DNA of 64,000 nucleotides from Pseudomonas sp. MYb118 (GCF_040947875.1 NZ_JBFRXN010000002.1:1984001-2048000); one strand, 5' to 3'; positions 31,891 through 42,165 are shown, counted from the first letter of the stretch. Program-made: numbers and translations. Notes: generated by a model from the sequence alone, not told the origin.

Positions 31891-32346
31891 TTAGCGGTGC
31901 AGGACGTACTGCCCGCTGAACGTCACAGCATCCTCATCGCTACCCACGTTGACGATCCGCGAATGCAGCGTCAGCCGTGCCCGGCCATAACGCTGGTACA
32001 TCGCCAGAAACTTCTTCCACACCGCCGCGCTCGGCGCCTGGCAAATCGCCGTGGCGTCGCCGGTGACCGGTAGCGGGTAGCTGATCTGCCCTTCGTGGAT
32101 CACGATGTGCCCGTCGTCGATCCCTTCTTCGCGCAAACGCAAATGCAGCCAGCCCCAGCCGGCCAGTACCGCGCCGCAATACAGGCTGCCGCCGAACATG
32201 GTGCTCTTGTGGTTGACGTTGGCTTCCAGCGGCAAGTGCAGGCGCAGTTGCTGGTCGTGCCAGTCGAGCACCTTGATACCCATGGCCTGCGTCAGGGGGA
32301 TGTCGTGGTGCAGGACCGATTCCAGGTGATGACTGTCGCGGTTCAT
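31891..32346 (-). CDS. YiiD C-terminal-type thioesterase
   Basis: 151-residue hotdog protein of the putative thioesterase family equivalent to the C-terminal domain of YiiD. NHKSTMFGGSLYCGAVLAGW is the family's signature helix and loop, and PSAAVWKKFLAMYQRYGRAR is a later conserved stretch. The acetyltransferase domain of full YiiD is absent. Substrate unknown. It lies about 30 bp downstream-to-upstream of dctD, as a separate unit on the same strand. Confidence 0.75.
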   Translation of the reverse strand: MNRDSHHLESVLHHDIPLTQAMGIKVLDWHDQQLRLHLPLEANVNHKSTMFGGSLYCGAVLAGWGWLHLRLREEGIDDGHIVIHEGQISYPLPVTGDATAICQAPSAAVWKKFLAMYQRYGRARLTLHSRIVNVGSDEDAVTFSGQYVLHR

Positions 32347-32374
32347 GCGGGGCCTCTTGTTGGGCGTTGAGGGG

Positions 32375-33766
32375 TCATTCGGCGTCGTCGGCCGCGTGCT
32401 GCGCGCCGCTGTCGGCGAAGTTCAGCCCATGCTTGCGCAGTTTGTCGTGCAAGGTCTTGCGCGGTATGCCCAAGGCTTCGGCAAGGCTGCGCACCGAGCT
32501 GTGAGAGCGCGCCAGTTCGGCGGCAATCAGCGATTTCTCGAAGTTCTCCACCTGTTCGCTCAAGCCGCCGCTGACCACCTCGACAGTGGTGCCGGGCGCG
32601 CCATCCGCAGGGTTGTCCAGGGCCAGTTCCAGGCCGAGGGCAAAACGTTCGGCGGCGTTTTGCAGTTCCCGCACGTTGCCCGGCCAGGTGTGGCGCAGCA
32701 ACAGCGCGCGCTGTCCCGGTTGCAGCTCATGGGGCGGCAAGCCGTGGCGGGCGCTGGCTTCGTCGGCGAAGTGCTGGAACAGCACCAATGCATCTTCGCC
32801 ACGCTCGCGCAGCGGTGGAATGCGCAGCGGCGCGACATTGAGGCGGTAATACAAGTCGGCGCGGAAGCGGCCCTGGTCGGCGGACTGGCGCAAGTCTTCC
32901 TTGGTCGCGGCGATGATTCGGATGTCCAGCGGGATCAGCTGATTGCCGCCCAGGCGCTCAACCACGCGCTCCTGCAACAGACGCAGCAGTTTGACCTGCA
33001 CGTCCAGGCTCATGCTTTCGATTTCATCGAGGAACAGCGTGCCGCCGTTGGCGAACTCGAATTTGCCGATGCGGCGTTTTTGCGCGCCGGTGAAGGCCCC
33101 CGGTTCGTGGCCGAACAGCTCGCTTTCCACCACCGATTCGGCCAGGGCGCCGGCGTTGATGGCCACGAACGGGCCGTTGCGTCGGCTCGATAGATCGTGC
33201 AGCGCCCGCGCCACCACTTCCTTGCCGGCACCGGTTTCGCCGAGGATCAGCACGTCGGCCTTGGTCGCCGCCAGCGCGCCAATCTGCTCACGCAAGCGCA
33301 GCATGGAGGGCGATTGCCCGACCAGTCGGGCGCTCAGTTCATGGCGATCACTCAGGGCCAGGCGCAGGCTGCGATTGTCCAGCACCAGGCGACGCAGGGC
33401 CAGCGCGCGGCGCACGCTGTCGAGCAGGGCGTCGCTGGCAAAGGGCTTTTCGAGGAAATCGTAGGCGCCGGAGCGCATGGCCTGTACGGCCAACGGCACA
33501 TCGCCGTGGCCGGTGATCAGCAACACCGGCAGCTCCGGATCCTGCGCGTGCAGTTCGCTCAGCAGCTCCAGGCCGTCCATGCCCGGCATGCGGATGTCGC
33601 TGACCACCACGCCCGGCCAGTCGCGCTCCAGTTGCCCGGCCAGGCCCTTGGCTTCACCCAGGGGAAGGATTTTCAGGCCGGCCAGGTCCAGGGTCTGGCT
33701 CAGGGCCTGGCGCAGATGCGGGTCATCGTCGATCAGCACGACCTGAATGCGGTTGTCGATGGTCAT
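32375..33766 (-). CDS. dctD: C4-dicarboxylate response regulator DctD
   Basis: 463-residue NtrC-family activator. The receiver has DDDP and phosphoacceptor D57 (VVVSDIRMPGMDG). The AAA+ domain has Walker A LGETGAGKE, the sigma54-contacting GAFTGA loop, Walker B GGTLFLDEIE and the R-finger region. The C-terminal HTH is LAEALGIPRKTLHDKLRKHG. It pairs with the overlapping dctB and should activate dicarboxylate uptake genes from sigma54 promoters. The target transporter is not in the window. Confidence 0.92.
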   Translation of the reverse strand: MTIDNRIQVVLIDDDPHLRQALSQTLDLAGLKILPLGEAKGLAGQLERDWPGVVVSDIRMPGMDGLELLSELHAQDPELPVLLITGHGDVPLAVQAMRSGAYDFLEKPFASDALLDSVRRALALRRLVLDNRSLRLALSDRHELSARLVGQSPSMLRLREQIGALAATKADVLILGETGAGKEVVARALHDLSSRRNGPFVAINAGALAESVVESELFGHEPGAFTGAQKRRIGKFEFANGGTLFLDEIESMSLDVQVKLLRLLQERVVERLGGNQLIPLDIRIIAATKEDLRQSADQGRFRADLYYRLNVAPLRIPPLRERGEDALVLFQHFADEASARHGLPPHELQPGQRALLLRHTWPGNVRELQNAAERFALGLELALDNPADGAPGTTVEVVSGGLSEQVENFEKSLIAAELARSHSSVRSLAEALGIPRKTLHDKLRKHGLNFADSGAQHAADDAE

Positions 33767-35577
33767 GCACTTCGGTCCTCGGACGGTTGCAGGCTCACGC
33801 CCGGCGCGCCTGCGCGCAGTTTCAGGGTAATCAGCGCGCCGCCTTCCTTGTGGTTGGAGAACAGCAGTTCCCCGCCGAAGGCGCGCATCAGCGTCTCGCA
33901 GATCGCCAACCCCAACCCCAGCCCCTGCGTGCGGGTCTTGGTGGTGTAGAAGGGCTCGCTGGCGCGACCCAGGGCTTCCATGCAAAAGCCCGGGCCGTTG
34001 TCGCGAATGTACAGGTTGACGCCGTCGCCAGTGGATTGGGCACTCAACCAGAGTTTACGCGGCGGCCCCTTTTCCGTCAGGGCGTCCAGGGCGTTGGCCA
34101 GCAGGTTGCCGAGCACCTGGCGCAGGCGGGTTTCACCGGCCTCGACCCACAGCGTGGCGGCCGGCAGGTCGCGAATGAGCTCGACTTCCATGCTGCGTCG
34201 GCGCTTGGCCAGCAGCGCCAGCGCGTCGTCCAGCGCCGGTTGCAGCGCCACGCTTTCCGGCGCATGGCGATCACGCCGGGCAAAGGCGCGCAGGTGCGCA
34301 ATGATCGACGCCATGCGCCCGGTCAATTCGCTGATTAACTTGAGATTGCCACGGGCATCATCGGTGCGCTGGTGGTCGAGCAGCACTTCGGCGTTTTCCG
34401 CGTAGCTGCGGATCGCCGCCAGCGGCTGATTGAGTTCATGGCTGATGCTCGCCGACATGGTCCCCAGTGCCGACAATTTGCCGGCCTGCACCAGATCGTC
34501 CTGGGCGCGGACCAGCTCCTGTTGCGCCTGCTCACGCTCCAGCACTTCCTGTTTCAGCCGGCGGTTGAGGCCTTCCAGGTCGCTGGTACGTTCGGCGACC
34601 CGGCCTTCCAGTTCGCGCCGGGCCTTGGCTTCGAAAGCGATCCGTTCCATGTAGTGCCGACGACGCTGCATCATCAGGCCCAGCAGCAACATCAGCACCA
34701 GCAGCGTTGCCCCGCCGATCGCGACCACGGTGCGCACCGGCCGGTCGATCAGCGTGCGTGGCGCGAGGATGCTGACGCTCCAGCCGGTTTCGTCAATCTG
34801 CTGGGTCTGGGTCAACCAGGCGTCGGGGCTGAGATTGAGCGGCTTGGGCTCGCGGGTGGGGTAGGGCTGGATCGCGATGATCGCATCACGCTCGGCGTCG
34901 CTTAACGGGCGGGTCGCGCGAAACCGCCACTCCGACCGCGAGGTGAGGATGACCACGCCGTTGTGATCAGTGACCAGCAACTGCTCAGGGGTTTTGCCCC
35001 AGAGGCTTTCGGTGTGGTCCAGGTCGACCTTGGCCACCAGCACTCCAATGACTTTTTCGCGGTCACGCACGGCGGCGGCGAAGAAGTAACCGCGTTTGGC
35101 CGACGTGGTGCCCAGGCCGAAGAATCGCCCCAGGCGCCCGGCCATGGCCTCGCTGAAATACGGACGGAAGGCGAAGTTGCGGCCGACGAAACTGTCGTGT
35201 TTGTCCCAGTTGGACGCGGCGATCGTATTGCCCTGGGTGTCCATCAGGTACATGACTTCGGCGCCGGTCTGCGTGGCGATGTTCTTCAGCAGGCGGTTGG
35301 CATTGCCCTGAATGACACCGTCGTCGGGTGCCATCAGGTCTGCGCGCAGGGCGGGCAGGTCGCCGAGAATCTGCGGCAGCACCTCGTAGCGGTGCAGGGT
35401 GCCCAACAGGTTGGCGACGTACAGGTCGAGTGTCTGACGGTTCTGGCCGGTCAGTTCACTGCGGTAATAGCGCTCGGCCAGATGCTCCAGCGGCCACAAC
35501 AACGGCGCCAGGCACAGCGCAAGCAGGGCCAGGCTACGCCAGCGGGGTCTGCGGGGAAGGGTCGGAGTCATGAGCAT
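33763..35577 (-). CDS. dctB: C4-dicarboxylate sensor kinase DctB
   Basis: 604-residue membrane kinase. TM1 about 14-30, a periplasmic double-Cache/PAS-like sensor to about 285 (RPYFSEAMAGRLGRFFGLG is typical of DctB), and TM2 about 286-306. A coiled coil (ERIAFEAKARRELEGRVAER onward) leads to the H box SASISHELNQPLAAIRS and an HATPase domain (NLLANALDAL, DNGPGF, GLGLGLAIC). The stop overlaps the dctD start as ATGA. Two nearby Met codons (35577 or 35571) are possible starts. Confidence 0.92.
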   Translation of the reverse strand: MLMTPTLPRRPRWRSLALLALCLAPLLWPLEHLAERYYRSELTGQNRQTLDLYVANLLGTLHRYEVLPQILGDLPALRADLMAPDDGVIQGNANRLLKNIATQTGAEVMYLMDTQGNTIAASNWDKHDSFVGRNFAFRPYFSEAMAGRLGRFFGLGTTSAKRGYFFAAAVRDREKVIGVLVAKVDLDHTESLWGKTPEQLLVTDHNGVVILTSRSEWRFRATRPLSDAERDAIIAIQPYPTREPKPLNLSPDAWLTQTQQIDETGWSVSILAPRTLIDRPVRTVVAIGGATLLVLMLLLGLMMQRRRHYMERIAFEAKARRELEGRVAERTSDLEGLNRRLKQEVLEREQAQQELVRAQDDLVQAGKLSALGTMSASISHELNQPLAAIRSYAENAEVLLDHQRTDDARGNLKLISELTGRMASIIAHLRAFARRDRHAPESVALQPALDDALALLAKRRRSMEVELIRDLPAATLWVEAGETRLRQVLGNLLANALDALTEKGPPRKLWLSAQSTGDGVNLYIRDNGPGFCMEALGRASEPFYTTKTRTQGLGLGLAICETLMRAFGGELLFSNHKEGGALITLKLRAGAPGVSLQPSEDRSA

Positions 35578-35607
35578 CGGGCGCCTGTGGGTACAGGCGC
35601 ATTATGC

Positions 35608-36477
35608 CTAGGCTTGTCCGGCAAGACACTCGCGCAGCGCGGTTTGCCAGTCCGGTTGGCTGACGCCCCACTCACGTTGCAGGCGCTGGCCATCCAGGCG
35701 CGAGTTCAGTGGTCGGGTGGCCGGGGTCGGATAGTCACTGGACGGGATCGGCAACAGCCTAGCGCACGCCTTGCCCTGCGCACGCAGAGCCTCGCCAATG
35801 GCCTGGGCGAAACCGAACCAGGATGTCTCACCCTGGGCGGTCAGGTGATAAGTGCCCCAGGCGCCAGCCTCGCCGGCCTGCCAGCGTTCGATCAGGGCGC
35901 GGGTACTGTGGGCGATGGTGCCGGCCCAGGTTGGCGCACCGATCTGATCGGCGACCACGCGCAACTCCGGTTTCTCTTGCAGCAATCGCTGCATGGTCAG
36001 CAGGAAATTGCGCCCGTGGCTGGAGTAAACCCAACTGGTACGCAGGATCAGGTGCTGGCCCTGCACCGCCGTAATCGCCTGTTCACCGGCCAGTTTGCTC
36101 TGGCCATACACGCCCAGCGGGTTCGGCGTGTCGTCTTCGGTGTAAGGCGTGCTTTTGCTGCCATCGAACACGTAGTCCGTGGAGTAGTGGATCAACGGGA
36201 TGCCCAACGCGGCGGCTTCTTCGGCGAGAACGCCCGGCGCCTCAGCGTTGATCGCGAAGGCCACCGGTGGCTCTTTTTCCGCCTGATCGACCGCGGTGTA
36301 AGCCGCGGCGTTGATGATCAGGTCGGGGCGAATCTGGCGAACTTGCTGACGCAATTGCTGCGCATCGGTCAGATCGAACCGGGCGCGTCCCGGAACGATT
36401 ACCTCACCCAGTGTTTTCAAGTGATCCTGCAGCTCGGTTGAAACCTGCCCATGTTGACCGCTGATAAGAATTCTCAT
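35608..36477 (-). CDS. rmlD: dTDP-4-dehydrorhamnose reductase RmlD
   Basis: 289-residue SDR-type reductase, last step of dTDP-L-rhamnose synthesis. N-terminal nucleotide motif ISGQHGQV, where the family has G-x-x-G-Q-L/V. YxxxK is visible as YGQSKLAGE and STDYVFDGS is conserved. Slightly shorter than typical (about 299). The start at 36477 overlaps the rmlC stop (ATGA). Rhamnose feeds lipopolysaccharide core and rhamnolipid or O-antigen synthesis. Confidence 0.93.
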   Translation of the reverse strand: MRILISGQHGQVSTELQDHLKTLGEVIVPGRARFDLTDAQQLRQQVRQIRPDLIINAAAYTAVDQAEKEPPVAFAINAEAPGVLAEEAAALGIPLIHYSTDYVFDGSKSTPYTEDDTPNPLGVYGQSKLAGEQAITAVQGQHLILRTSWVYSSHGRNFLLTMQRLLQEKPELRVVADQIGAPTWAGTIAHSTRALIERWQAGEAGAWGTYHLTAQGETSWFGFAQAIGEALRAQGKACARLLPIPSSDYPTPATRPLNSRLDGQRLQREWGVSQPDWQTALRECLAGQA

Positions 36478-37019
36478 GGAAACAGGTCGACCTCCTGCAG
36501 GGTCTTGCCGAGCTGGTCTTTGGCTGACAGTTGCGGGGCCTCGCTCAACTGCCAGTCGATGGCAAGCGTCGGATCGTCCCAGCGGATGCAGCGTTCGGCC
36601 GACGGGTTGTAATAGTCCGTGGTCTTGTAGAGGAATTCGGCAACGTCGCTCAACACCACAAAACCATGGGCAAACCCTTCCGGTACCCACAGCTGGCGGG
36701 CGTTCTGCGCGGACAGCCGCACCGCTTCCCACCGGCCGAAATTCGGTGAGCCGCGGCGCACGTCCACCGCGACATCGAGCACTTCACCCACGGTTACCCG
36801 CACCAGTTTGCCCTGGGTATTTTCCAGCTGGTAATGCAGGCCACGCAGCACGCCTTTCACCGAGCGGGAATGGTTGTCCTGCACGAACTGCCGTTGCAGG
36901 CCGGTCGCTTGTTCAAATGCCTTGGCGTTGAAGCTTTCGTAGAAGAAGCCGCGCTCGTCGCCGAACACCTTGGGTTCCAGAATCAACACCCCGGGCAGGG
37001 CGGTTTCAATCACATTCAT
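36474..37019 (-). CDS. rmlC: dTDP-4-dehydrorhamnose 3,5-epimerase RmlC
   Basis: 181-residue cupin epimerase. Visible are [37 protein letters not shown] with the catalytic His, [19 protein letters not shown], and [22 protein letters not shown] with the Tyr/Asp region. Overlaps rmlA upstream and rmlD downstream. Confidence 0.95.
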   Translation of the reverse strand: MNVIETALPGVLILEPKVFGDERGFFYESFNAKAFEQATGLQRQFVQDNHSRSVKGVLRGLHYQLENTQGKLVRVTVGEVLDVAVDVRRGSPNFGRWEAVRLSAQNARQLWVPEGFAHGFVVLSDVAEFLYKTTDYYNPSAERCIRWDDPTLAIDWQLSEAPQLSAKDQLGKTLQEVDLFP

Positions 37020-37891
37020 TTGTCGGCCTCGGCCAGTTTGAAGAGGTACTGACCGTACCCGGTCTTGCCGAAATAGCTGGCGCGTTCCAACAGGCGTTCG
37101 CGGGTGATCCAGCCATGTTCGTAGGCGATCTCTTCGAGACAGGCAACTTTCAGGCCCTGACGGTGTTCGATGGTCTGCACGTACTGCGAGGCATCGAGCA
37201 GGCTGTCATGGGTACCGGTGTCCAGCCAGGCGAAGCCGCGGCCGAAGCGCTCGACCTGCAGGTCGCCGCGTTGCAGGTAGGCATTGTTGACGTCGGTGAT
37301 TTCCAGTTCGCCACGGGGCGAAGGCTTCACGGCCTTGGCGATCTCGATCACGTCATTGTCGTAGAAATACAGGCCGGTCACGGCGTAGCTGGATTTCGGA
37401 GCCTTGGGTTTTTCTTCGATGGACAGGGCGCGGCCTTCACTGTCGAAGTCGATCACGCCGAAGCGCTCCGGATCCTTGACCCAGTAGCCGAACACCGTGG
37501 CGCCGGACTTGCGGTTCACCGCTTGCTTGAGTTGATCGCCAAAGTGCTGGCCGTGGAAGATGTTGTCGCCGAGGATCAGGCACACCGGGTCATCACCGAT
37601 GAATTCTTCACCGATCAGGAACGCCTGGGCCAGGCCGTCCGGCGAAGGCTGCTCGGCGTAGCTGAAATGCACGCCGAACTGGCTGCCGTCACCCAGCAGG
37701 TTGCGGTACTGCGGCAGGTCCTGGGGGGTGGAAATCAGCAGGATTTCCTTGATGCCGGCCAGCATCAGCACCGAGATCGGGTAGTAGATCATCGGTTTGT
37801 CGTAGATCGGCAACAGTTGCTTGGACACGCCCAGCGTGATCGGGTGCAGACGCGTGCCCGAGCCACCGGCCAACACAATTCCCTTCATCAT
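37016..37891 (-). CDS. rmlA: Glucose-1-phosphate thymidylyltransferase RmlA
   Basis: 291-residue nucleotidyltransferase forming dTDP-glucose. The signature is [20 protein letters not shown], with [23 protein letters not shown], and [20 protein letters not shown] near the sugar-binding site. ATG 37891 overlaps the rmlB stop. A second Met immediately follows and could be used instead. A longer upstream frame belongs to rmlB's shadow. Confidence 0.95.
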   Translation of the reverse strand: MMKGIVLAGGSGTRLHPITLGVSKQLLPIYDKPMIYYPISVLMLAGIKEILLISTPQDLPQYRNLLGDGSQFGVHFSYAEQPSPDGLAQAFLIGEEFIGDDPVCLILGDNIFHGQHFGDQLKQAVNRKSGATVFGYWVKDPERFGVIDFDSEGRALSIEEKPKAPKSSYAVTGLYFYDNDVIEIAKAVKPSPRGELEITDVNNAYLQRGDLQVERFGRGFAWLDTGTHDSLLDASQYVQTIEHRQGLKVACLEEIAYEHGWITRERLLERASYFGKTGYGQYLFKLAEADK

Positions 37892-38970
37892 GCGATCAAC
37901 TCCTTGGTATTGATGGCGCCCAATCGTTCGCCCTGGTAGCTGCCGTCCTGAACGCGGCGGCACCATTCGAGGTTTTCCAGGTACCACTGGACGGTTTTGC
38001 GCAGGCCGGTTTCGAAGGTCTCTTCGGGCACCCAGCCGAGTTCGCGTTCAATCTTGCTGGCGTCGATGGCGTAGCGCAGGTCATGCCCCGGGCGATCCTG
38101 AACGAACGTGATCAGATCGGCGAAATTCGCCACGCCTTCGGGTTTTTGCGGTGCCAGCTCTTCAAGCAGCGCGCAGATGCCGCGCACGACATCGATGTTC
38201 TTCTGCTCGTTGTGGCCGCCGATGTTGTAGGTCTCGCCGACAACGCCTTCGCTCACTACCTTGAACAGCGCCCGGGCATGGTCTTCGACGAACAGCCAGT
38301 CGCGCACCTGCAGGCCGTTGCCATAGACCGGCAGCGGCTTGCCCGCCAGGGCATTGAGAATCACCAGCGGGATGAGCTTTTCCGGGAAGTGGAACGGCCC
38401 GTAGTTGTTCGAGCAATTGGTCAGCAGGACCGGCAGGCCATAAGTGCGCTGCCAGGCACGCACCAGATGGTCGGACGCTGCCTTGCTGGCGGAGTACGGC
38501 GAGCTGGGCGCATAAGGCGTGGTTTCGGTGAACAGGTCATCGACGCCGTGCAGGTCGCCGTAGACCTCGTCCGTGGAAATGTGGTGGAAGCGGAACGCGC
38601 TTTTCTCGGGCTCGGCCAGGGTATTCCAGTAGGCGCGGGTCGCCTCCAGCAGGCTGTAGGTGCCGACGATGTTGGTCTGGATGAAGTCCGATGGGCCGTC
38701 GATGGAGCGGTCTACGTGAGATTCCGCCGCCAGGTGCATGATCGCGTGTGGCTGGAAACGGGCCAGCACCTTGCTCACCGTCGGTTGATCGCAGATGTCC
38801 GCCTGGACGAATTCGTAGCGGGTGTCGGTGGCGATGCTGGTCAGCGATTCCAGGTTGCCGGCGTAGGTCAGCTTGTCCAGGTTGAGCACTTCATGCTCGG
38901 TGTGTCGGATCAGGTGTCGAACCAGGGCAGAGCCAATGAAACCGGCGCCGCCGGTGATGAGAATTCGCAT
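37888..38970 (-). CDS. rmlB: dTDP-glucose 4,6-dehydratase RmlB
   Basis: 360-residue extended SDR. N-terminal [16 protein letters not shown], active-site STDEVYGDL and Y-x-x-x-K in [12 protein letters not shown], and [18 protein letters not shown]. First gene of rmlBACD on the minus strand. All three internal junctions overlap by 4 bp, so the pathway enzymes are tightly coupled. Divergent from the kinase-aminotransferase fusion gene. Confidence 0.95.
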   Translation of the reverse strand: MRILITGGAGFIGSALVRHLIRHTEHEVLNLDKLTYAGNLESLTSIATDTRYEFVQADICDQPTVSKVLARFQPHAIMHLAAESHVDRSIDGPSDFIQTNIVGTYSLLEATRAYWNTLAEPEKSAFRFHHISTDEVYGDLHGVDDLFTETTPYAPSSPYSASKAASDHLVRAWQRTYGLPVLLTNCSNNYGPFHFPEKLIPLVILNALAGKPLPVYGNGLQVRDWLFVEDHARALFKVVSEGVVGETYNIGGHNEQKNIDVVRGICALLEELAPQKPEGVANFADLITFVQDRPGHDLRYAIDASKIERELGWVPEETFETGLRKTVQWYLENLEWCRRVQDGSYQGERLGAINTKELIA

Positions 38971-39146
38971 GTAGGCCAGCCTTTATCTGTAAGACCATTG
39001 AAGCAAGTGAGCATAGCTTGTCGGCAGGAGACGAGTGGTGCAATAGCGTTGTCACAGCTATTTGGGTTTTGCTGCATGAGCGGGGGTTGATTATCGTCCG
39101 GCGCAGTGGCGATATAAGCGCCTAATAATATTTCAGGGGTCGTTCC

Positions 39147-42059
39147 ATGCCGCTCGCCACGTTGATTCATCGCGCCAGTTTGCCCAGCCCACAGGTGTCT
39201 GCGGCGCAAGCGCTGGAGCTGCTCGAGGGGCATTACGGGCTGAGCGGTCGCTTGCAGGCCCTTGGGAGCCAGCAGGACCTTAACTATCGCGTCGACAGCG
39301 CCGAAGGGCGTTTCGTCCTGAAAATCTGCCGGGGCGACTATTCGTCGCTGGAGCTGCAAGCCCAACACGCCGGGCTCAAGCACCTGGCCGAGCACGGCGG
39401 CGTGCAGGTGCCGCGGGTGGTTGCCTCGCGCACCGGCGCCGACCTGCTGTCCCTCGAGGTGGCGGGCCAGGCGGTGCATGTCCGACTGCTCGAGTACATT
39501 GAGGGCCAGCCGCTCACGCACCTGGACCATCTGCCCACAGCCGTGGTCGAAGGTTTCGGCCGGCTGTGCGGTGAAATGGACCTTGCACTGGCCGGTTTCA
39601 GTCATCCCGGCCTGGAGCGCACCCTGCAATGGGACGCCCGCCATGCCAGCGCCCTGATCACCCACTTGCTGCCGGTCATCAAGGATGACGGGCAACGCAC
39701 CCTGATCGCCCAAGCGGCCGAACAGGCCGAGCAGTCGCTGCGCCCCTTGGTGGACAAGCTGCCGGTGCAGGCCATCCACATGGACATCACCGATGACAAC
39801 GTGGTCTGGCAACGTGATGCGCAGCGCCAATGGCAGCTGCAGGGGGTGATCGACTTCGGCGACCTGGTGCGCACCTGGCGCATTACCGACCTGTCGGTGA
39901 CCTGCGCGGCGCTGCTGCACCATGCCGATGGCGATCCGTTCTACATCCTGCCGGCGATCCAGGCCTATCACGCGGTCAACCCGCTGCAACGCGAAGAGTT
40001 GCTGGCGCTGTGGCCGTTGATCGTCGCCCGGGCCGCTGTGTTGGTGCTCAGTGGTGAACAACAGGTCAGCATCGATCCGGGCAATCAATACAGTCGCGAC
40101 AACCTGACCCACGAATGGGAAATTTTCCGTGTCGCCACCTCGCTGCCGCTGGCGTTGATGGAAGCCGCCATCCTCAGCTGTGTCGGCCAGCGTCTGCCGG
40201 AGATCGGCAGTGAAGGTTTTGCGCCGCTGTTGCCGAGCCTGGTCGGGCGCGAGTTCGCCCTGATCGACCTGGGTGTGCTCAGCCCGCATTTCGAGGCGGG
40301 TAACTGGGAGCAGGAGGGCGTCGATCAGCGTCTGCTGGACGAGGCCGCGACGGCTCACGGCCTGGCGGTCAGTCGCTATGGCCAGTATCGGTTGTCGCGT
40401 ACGCGCCCGGACAGCGCCGATGAACCGGACACTTATCCGCTGCATGTCGAGTTGCGAGTGCCCCACGACACCGCCGTAGAGTCGCCGTTTGCCGGGGTGC
40501 TTCAGCAACCGGCGCCCGGCATGTTGCAGCTCGATGGCCCGCAGCTGAGCGTACGGCTGTGGGGCGTGACGCCGTCGCTGCACAGCGGCGCGGCGCTGGT
40601 CAAAGGCCAGGTGCTGGGCACGGTCGGCGGGCCGCTGCGAGTACAGTTATGCCGCAGCGCCTCGCTGGAGGCGCCGTTGTTCTGTACGCCTTCGCGTGCA
40701 CCTGCCTGGCAAGCATTGTGCCCGTCACCGGCGGCGCTGCTGGGACTGGCCTGTGACGCCGAGGCGGAACTCGATGCGCAGACCCTGCTGGCGCGCCGCG
40801 ACGCCAGCTTCGCCCGCACGCAGAAGCACTATTACGTCGACCCGCCGCGCATCGAGCGTGGCTGGCGCAACCATTTGATCGACATGCAGGGCCGCTCCTA
40901 CCTCGACATGCTCAACAACGTCGCGGTGCTCGGCCATGGCCATCCACGCATGGCCGCGGTGGCTGCCCGCCAGTGGTCGCTGCTCAACACCAACTCGCGG
41001 TTCAACTATGCGGCGGTGGCCGAGTTTTCCGAACGCTTGCTCAAACTGTCGCCGGACTCCATGGATCGGGTGTTCCTGGTCAACAGCGGCAGTGAGGCCA
41101 ATGACCTGGCGATCCGCCTGGCCTGGGCCTACAGCGGCGGTCGCGACATCATCAGTGTGCTGGAGGCCTACCACGGCTGGACCGTGGGTGCGGACGCGGT
41201 ATCTACCTCGATCGCCGACAACCCCAAGGCCTTGAGCAGCCGCCCTGACTGGGTGCATCCGGTGCCGGCGCCGAACACCTATCGCGGTGAGTTCCGCGGC
41301 CCCGACAGCGCACCGGACTACGTGCGCAGCGTCGAGCACAACCTGGCGAAAATCGCCGCACAAGGGCGCCCGCTGGCGGGTTTCATTTGCGAGCCGGTGT
41401 ACGGCAATGCCGGCGGTATCTCGCTGCCAGCAGGTTACCTGAAGCAGGTCTACAGCCGGGTACGCGCCCAGGGCGGCGTGTGCATCGCCGACGAAGTGCA
41501 GGTCGGTTACGGGCGCATGGGGCATTTCTTCTGGGGCTTTGAAGAACAGGGCGTGGTGCCGGACATCATCACCATGGCCAAAGGCATGGGCAACGGTCAG
41601 CCGCTGGGCGCGGTGATCACCCGCCGGGAAATCGCCGAAGCGCTGGAAGCCGAGGGTTACTTCTTCTCGTCGGCCGGTGGCAGCCCGGTGAGCTGCCAGG
41701 TTGGCATGGCGGTGCTGGACGTCATGGAAGAGGAAAAACTCTGGGAAAATGCCCAGGTCGTCGGCGGGTACTTCAAGGAGCGCCTGGAGGCGTTGATCGA
41801 AATCCACCCGCTGGTGGGCGCGGTGCACGGCTCCGGTTTTTACCTGGGCGTCGAGTTGATCCGCAACCGCGAAACCCTGGAGCCGGCGACCGAAGAAACC
41901 ATGGCGCTGTGTGATCGCCTGCGTGAGCTGGGGATCTTCATGCAGCCGACCGGGGATTACCTCAACGTGCTGAAGATCAAGCCGCCGATGGTCACTTCGC
42001 GCCGTAGCGTGGATTTTTTCGTGGACATGCTCTCGAAAGTGTTGGGTGAGGGGCTTTGA
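39147..42059 (+). CDS. APH-type kinase / class III PLP enzyme fusion
   Basis: 970 residues in three parts. Residues 1-340 are an aminoglycoside/choline-kinase-like domain with Brenner motif H211-MDITDD-N218 and Mg ligand D236 (VIDFGD). Residues 430-530 are beta-rich and resemble an M23-type barrel without its zinc ligands. Residues 555-970 are a fold-type I class III PLP domain with SGSEANDLAIRLA, ADEVQVGYGRMG, lysine K812 in TMAKGMGNG and the AGGSPVSCQVG loop. That loop and the LKIKPPM ending resemble ethanolamine-phosphate and phosphohydroxylysine phospholyases. I infer phosphorylation of an amino alcohol followed by PLP-dependent elimination. Transaminase activity is the alternative. Confidence 0.8.
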   Translation: MPLATLIHRASLPSPQVSAAQALELLEGHYGLSGRLQALGSQQDLNYRVDSAEGRFVLKICRGDYSSLELQAQHAGLKHLAEHGGVQVPRVVASRTGADLLSLEVAGQAVHVRLLEYIEGQPLTHLDHLPTAVVEGFGRLCGEMDLALAGFSHPGLERTLQWDARHASALITHLLPVIKDDGQRTLIAQAAEQAEQSLRPLVDKLPVQAIHMDITDDNVVWQRDAQRQWQLQGVIDFGDLVRTWRITDLSVTCAALLHHADGDPFYILPAIQAYHAVNPLQREELLALWPLIVARAAVLVLSGEQQVSIDPGNQYSRDNLTHEWEIFRVATSLPLALMEAAILSCVGQRLPEIGSEGFAPLLPSLVGREFALIDLGVLSPHFEAGNWEQEGVDQRLLDEAATAHGLAVSRYGQYRLSRTRPDSADEPDTYPLHVELRVPHDTAVESPFAGVLQQPAPGMLQLDGPQLSVRLWGVTPSLHSGAALVKGQVLGTVGGPLRVQLCRSASLEAPLFCTPSRAPAWQALCPSPAALLGLACDAEAELDAQTLLARRDASFARTQKHYYVDPPRIERGWRNHLIDMQGRSYLDMLNNVAVLGHGHPRMAAVAARQWSLLNTNSRFNYAAVAEFSERLLKLSPDSMDRVFLVNSGSEANDLAIRLAWAYSGGRDIISVLEAYHGWTVGADAVSTSIADNPKALSSRPDWVHPVPAPNTYRGEFRGPDSAPDYVRSVEHNLAKIAAQGRPLAGFICEPVYGNAGGISLPAGYLKQVYSRVRAQGGVCIADEVQVGYGRMGHFFWGFEEQGVVPDIITMAKGMGNGQPLGAVITRREIAEALEAEGYFFSSAGGSPVSCQVGMAVLDVMEEEKLWENAQVVGGYFKERLEALIEIHPLVGAVHGSGFYLGVELIRNRETLEPATEETMALCDRLRELGIFMQPTGDYLNVLKIKPPMVTSRRSVDFFVDMLSKVLGEGL

Positions 42060-42075
42060 GCAAAACGCTGTGCCG

Positions 42076-42165
42076 TTGTGGGAGCGAGCCTGCTCGCGAT
42101 AGCAATCGGGAGTTCAGAGGAGAGGTGACTGAACTGCCGCTATCGCGAGCAGGCTCGCTCCCACA
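42076..42165. repeat. REP inverted pair, GG/CC lineage
   Basis: Two inverted GG/CC cores, TGTGGG ends outward, between the fusion gene and the aguB promoter. Confidence 0.92.
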
